DNA of 6,649 nucleotides from Ignavibacteriales bacterium (GTDB lineage Bacteria > Bacteroidota > Ignavibacteria > T3Sed10-11), in NCBI GenBank assembly GCA_003560935.1, contig PWJF01000152.1, forward strand, positions 1 through 6,649, in the 5' to 3' direction. Position 1 is the stretch's first letter, and the number at the start of each line of letters is the position of its first letter. Shown here in pieces: positions 5,175 through 6,649 of the stretch. Both the position numbers and the translations under genes were made by a program. Below the pieces are notes generated by a model. That model worked only from the letters and a program-made list of their open reading frames with translations. It did no database searches and was not told where the DNA came from.

Positions 5175-5726
5175 ATGACTACCCGAACGAAACCGGTAAC
5201 ATACGACGATTATTTGGCCCTCCCCAACGACGGGAAGAAATACGAAATTATTGAGGGAGAACTCATAATGACGCCTTCACCGATTTCAGAGCATCAAATA
5301 ATTAGCAGAAATATCGTACTTATATTAGGTACCTATGTTTCAAAAAATAAATTGGGTGAAGTTTTGTATGCACCGATCGATGTCGTCTTATCGATGACCG
5401 ATGTTGTCCAACCGGATATTGTTTTTATATCGTCAGAACGAACGGGTATAATTACCAAGAAAAACATTATCGCCGCGCCGGATTTAGTTATAGAAATCCT
5501 ATCTGAATCGACCGAGACACTTGACCGGGTGACGAAGAAGAATCTCTACGAGCATTACGGTGTACGGGAGTACTGGATCGTCAATCCGACAGCGAAAACG
5601 ATAGAACAGTATATTCTGGAAAACAAGGCATTTCATTTTTTAGGCAGCTTCACATCTGACCAATCCATTGATGTGAGAACAGTCGGAGGATTGACGGTGA
5701 ATTTGAAGGATGTGCTTGTATCGTAA
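5175..5726 (+). CDS. Uma2-family (DUF820) putative endonuclease, 183 aa
   Basis: A single-domain protein of the PD-(D/E)XK-fold Uma2 family, at the family's usual size. Typical blocks are TYDDYLALPNDGKKYEIIEGELIMTPSP near residues 9-36, VVQPDIVFIS near 77-86 with candidate catalytic Asp81, APDLVIEILSEST near 101-113 with candidate Glu107, the KKNLYEHYGVREYWIVNP block near 121-138 (Lys121/122 a candidate catalytic lysine), and a beta-rich C-terminus. The reading frame stays open upstream to an ATG at 5055, but the extra 40 residues lack family similarity and contain the promoter-like hexamers. AAAGGA lies 10 nt before the ATG at 5175, so I start there. It is the only plus-strand gene, convergent with the right-hand permease and divergent from the adaptor. 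No substrate or biological role is known for most members, which are often numerous and scattered in genomes. It looks intact. Confidence 0.93.
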   Translation: MTTRTKPVTYDDYLALPNDGKKYEIIEGELIMTPSPISEHQIISRNIVLILGTYVSKNKLGEVLYAPIDVVLSMTDVVQPDIVFISSERTGIITKKNIIAAPDLVIEILSESTETLDRVTKKNLYEHYGVREYWIVNPTAKTIEQYILENKAFHFLGSFTSDQSIDVRTVGGLTVNLKDVLVS

Positions 5727-5817
5727 TAGAACTCCCAAATATCGCTAAAATCTCGTCTCGAAATACAATCAGCTTGTAATCCATAACCTTATTTATCCAA
5801 TCAACCTTGTAGCATTC
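5727..5817. other. Convergent intergenic gap without a recognisable terminator
   Basis: These 91 bp separate the 3' ends of the Uma2 gene (plus) and the right-hand permease (minus). I see no G-C-rich hairpin with a T-run on either strand, so neither gene has an obvious intrinsic terminator here. Confidence 0.5.
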
Positions 5818-6649
5818 TCACTCATACTTCAACGTCTCCGCCGGATTTACAAACGCATTTTTAATAGCGTGATACATCACCGTCCCCAATGCAAGCAGCA
5901 GAATAAGCCCCGCTGCTCCTAAAAATATCCCGATACCGATCGACATACGGAAGGCAAAATTCTCAAGCCACTTGCTCATAAAATAATACGCAACGGGCGA
6001 TGCAATGATGACGGATATGAGGACGAGATAGAAGTACTCCCGTGAAATTAACTGTAGTATACTTGCAGTGCTTGCGCCCAGAACCTTCCGTATACTGATT
6101 TCCTTTTTCCGCTGCTCGACGATAAACGAAACAAGCCCGAACAACCCGATACACGCTATAAAAATGGCAAGGAACGATGAGACGGTGAATATTTTGGCAA
6201 ACTGTTGTTCATCTCCATATAAATCATAAAGAAAATCATCGAAAAAGAAATAGGTAAACGGACGGTGCGGTACCATTTCATTCCATATACTTTCGATACC
6301 GGATAGTGTAGACGAGAGATCGTTCGTGTTGTATGCTATAGTTATATGCCTGAAATTTGTAAAATGATGACCTATGAGTTGAAATGCCATCGGTTCGACC
6401 GGTTGATGAAGCGGTTTAAAATTGAAATCCCGTACAACGCCGATAATTTCTCCGAATAAGTCAGTTCCCCATCGTTGCCCGACAATGGTGCCCGGAGGGT
6501 CGTATCCAAGCTGACGGGCAGCAGTTTCATTGAGTATGATCGCCTCACGGACATCAGCTTTATGCTCGGGTGAGAACCATCTGCCGGCTGTTAGTTCCAT
6601 CTTGTAGGCATCTTTGAAATCGTAATCGACGCCAAATAGAGCTAAAAAA
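5818..6649 (-). CDS. FtsX/MacB-type ABC permease, C-terminal fragment (runs off the right edge)
   Basis: The last 276 codons of a permease are visible; the frame stays open to the window edge, so the ATG at 6600 is internal. The visible part begins FLALFGVDYDFKDAYKMELTAGRWF, the start of the second periplasmic MacB-type domain, followed by AIILNETAARQLGY and GEIIGVVRDFNFKPLHQPVEP. Then comes the second FtsX module with helices at about visible residues 152-178, 206-224 and 236-259 and the cytosolic motif EQRKKEISIRKVLGA near 178-192. It ends NPAETLKYE. It is clearly a paralogue of the central permease but well diverged (for example VRDFNFKPLH against VNNFHYESLH). It lies upstream of the adaptor on the same strand with the Uma2 gene in between, so it probably belongs to a neighbouring transporter set or to the end of a preceding operon. 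Confidence 0.94.
   Translation of the reverse strand, partial: FLALFGVDYDFKDAYKMELTAGRWFSPEHKADVREAIILNETAARQLGYDPPGTIVGQRWGTDLFGEIIGVVRDFNFKPLHQPVEPMAFQLIGHHFTNFRHITIAYNTNDLSSTLSGIESIWNEMVPHRPFTYFFFDDFLYDLYGDEQQFAKIFTVSSFLAIFIACIGLFGLVSFIVEQRKKEISIRKVLGASTASILQLISREYFYLVLISVIIASPVAYYFMSKWLENFAFRMSIGIGIFLGAAGLILLLALGTVMYHAIKNAFVNPAETLKYE

Noticed and set aside
6372..6600. ATG at 6600 as the true start of the right-hand permease
   Set aside because: The frame continues upstream with conserved family residues (GVDYDFKDAYK), so this methionine is internal and the gene extends beyond the window.

Overview
The window looks like chromosomal DNA of a bacterium from the FCB (Bacteroidota-related) lineage. 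This could be Ignavibacteria, Calditrichota, KSB1 or a similar group. The evidence is indirect: moderate-to-low GC by eye, arrays of long two-module FtsX/MacB-type permeases ending in N-P-[VA]-E-[ST]-L-[RK]-Y-E, an adaptor beginning MDRKIEKK, a four-helix-bundle (S23/IVS-type) gene, and heptamer low-complexity tracts between genes. Shine-Dalgarno sites of the AAGGA/GGAGG type are present, which argues somewhat against a core Bacteroidetes genome. I cannot place it more precisely.

Most of the window is a MacAB-like ABC export cluster on the minus strand, read from high to low coordinates. An inner-membrane-anchored periplasmic adaptor (3668-4918) is followed by a four-helix-bundle gene (3159-3515), an ABC ATPase (2379-3071), a permease (308-2374) and the first 83 codons of another permease (1-250, running off the left edge). 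At the right edge lies the C-terminal part of a third permease (5818-6649). Between it and the adaptor sits the only plus-strand gene, a Uma2-family putative nuclease (5175-5726). Together the adaptor, ATPase and permeases would make a tripartite pump of the MacA-MacB type. The substrate cannot be read from the sequence.

Three things stand out. First, the central permease lacks its first transmembrane helix and most of its first periplasmic half-domain: the usual N-terminal amphipathic start is joined in frame, after about 15 residues, to the FEIFT...HGDP segment that normally lies roughly 100 residues later. Second, just after its stop codon a second in-frame permease tail (V-E-S-L-R-Y-E-stop) is present. 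It differs from the first at every changed codon only synonymously, so it looks like the scar of a lost or recombined paralogue. Third, the four-helix-bundle gene is enclosed by a roughly 24-bp inverted repeat built of 7-bp units, next to a 70-bp array of ten phased heptamers that begins at the adaptor's stop codon. Another heptamer array lies just upstream of the adaptor's start. All of these low-complexity tracts have a 7-bp period, which recalls the heptanucleotide STRR repeats of cyanobacteria. The inverted-repeat cassette resembles the layout of 23S rRNA intervening sequences that encode the same protein family.

There are no RNA genes, CRISPR arrays, transposase genes or convincing intrinsic terminators that I can see.
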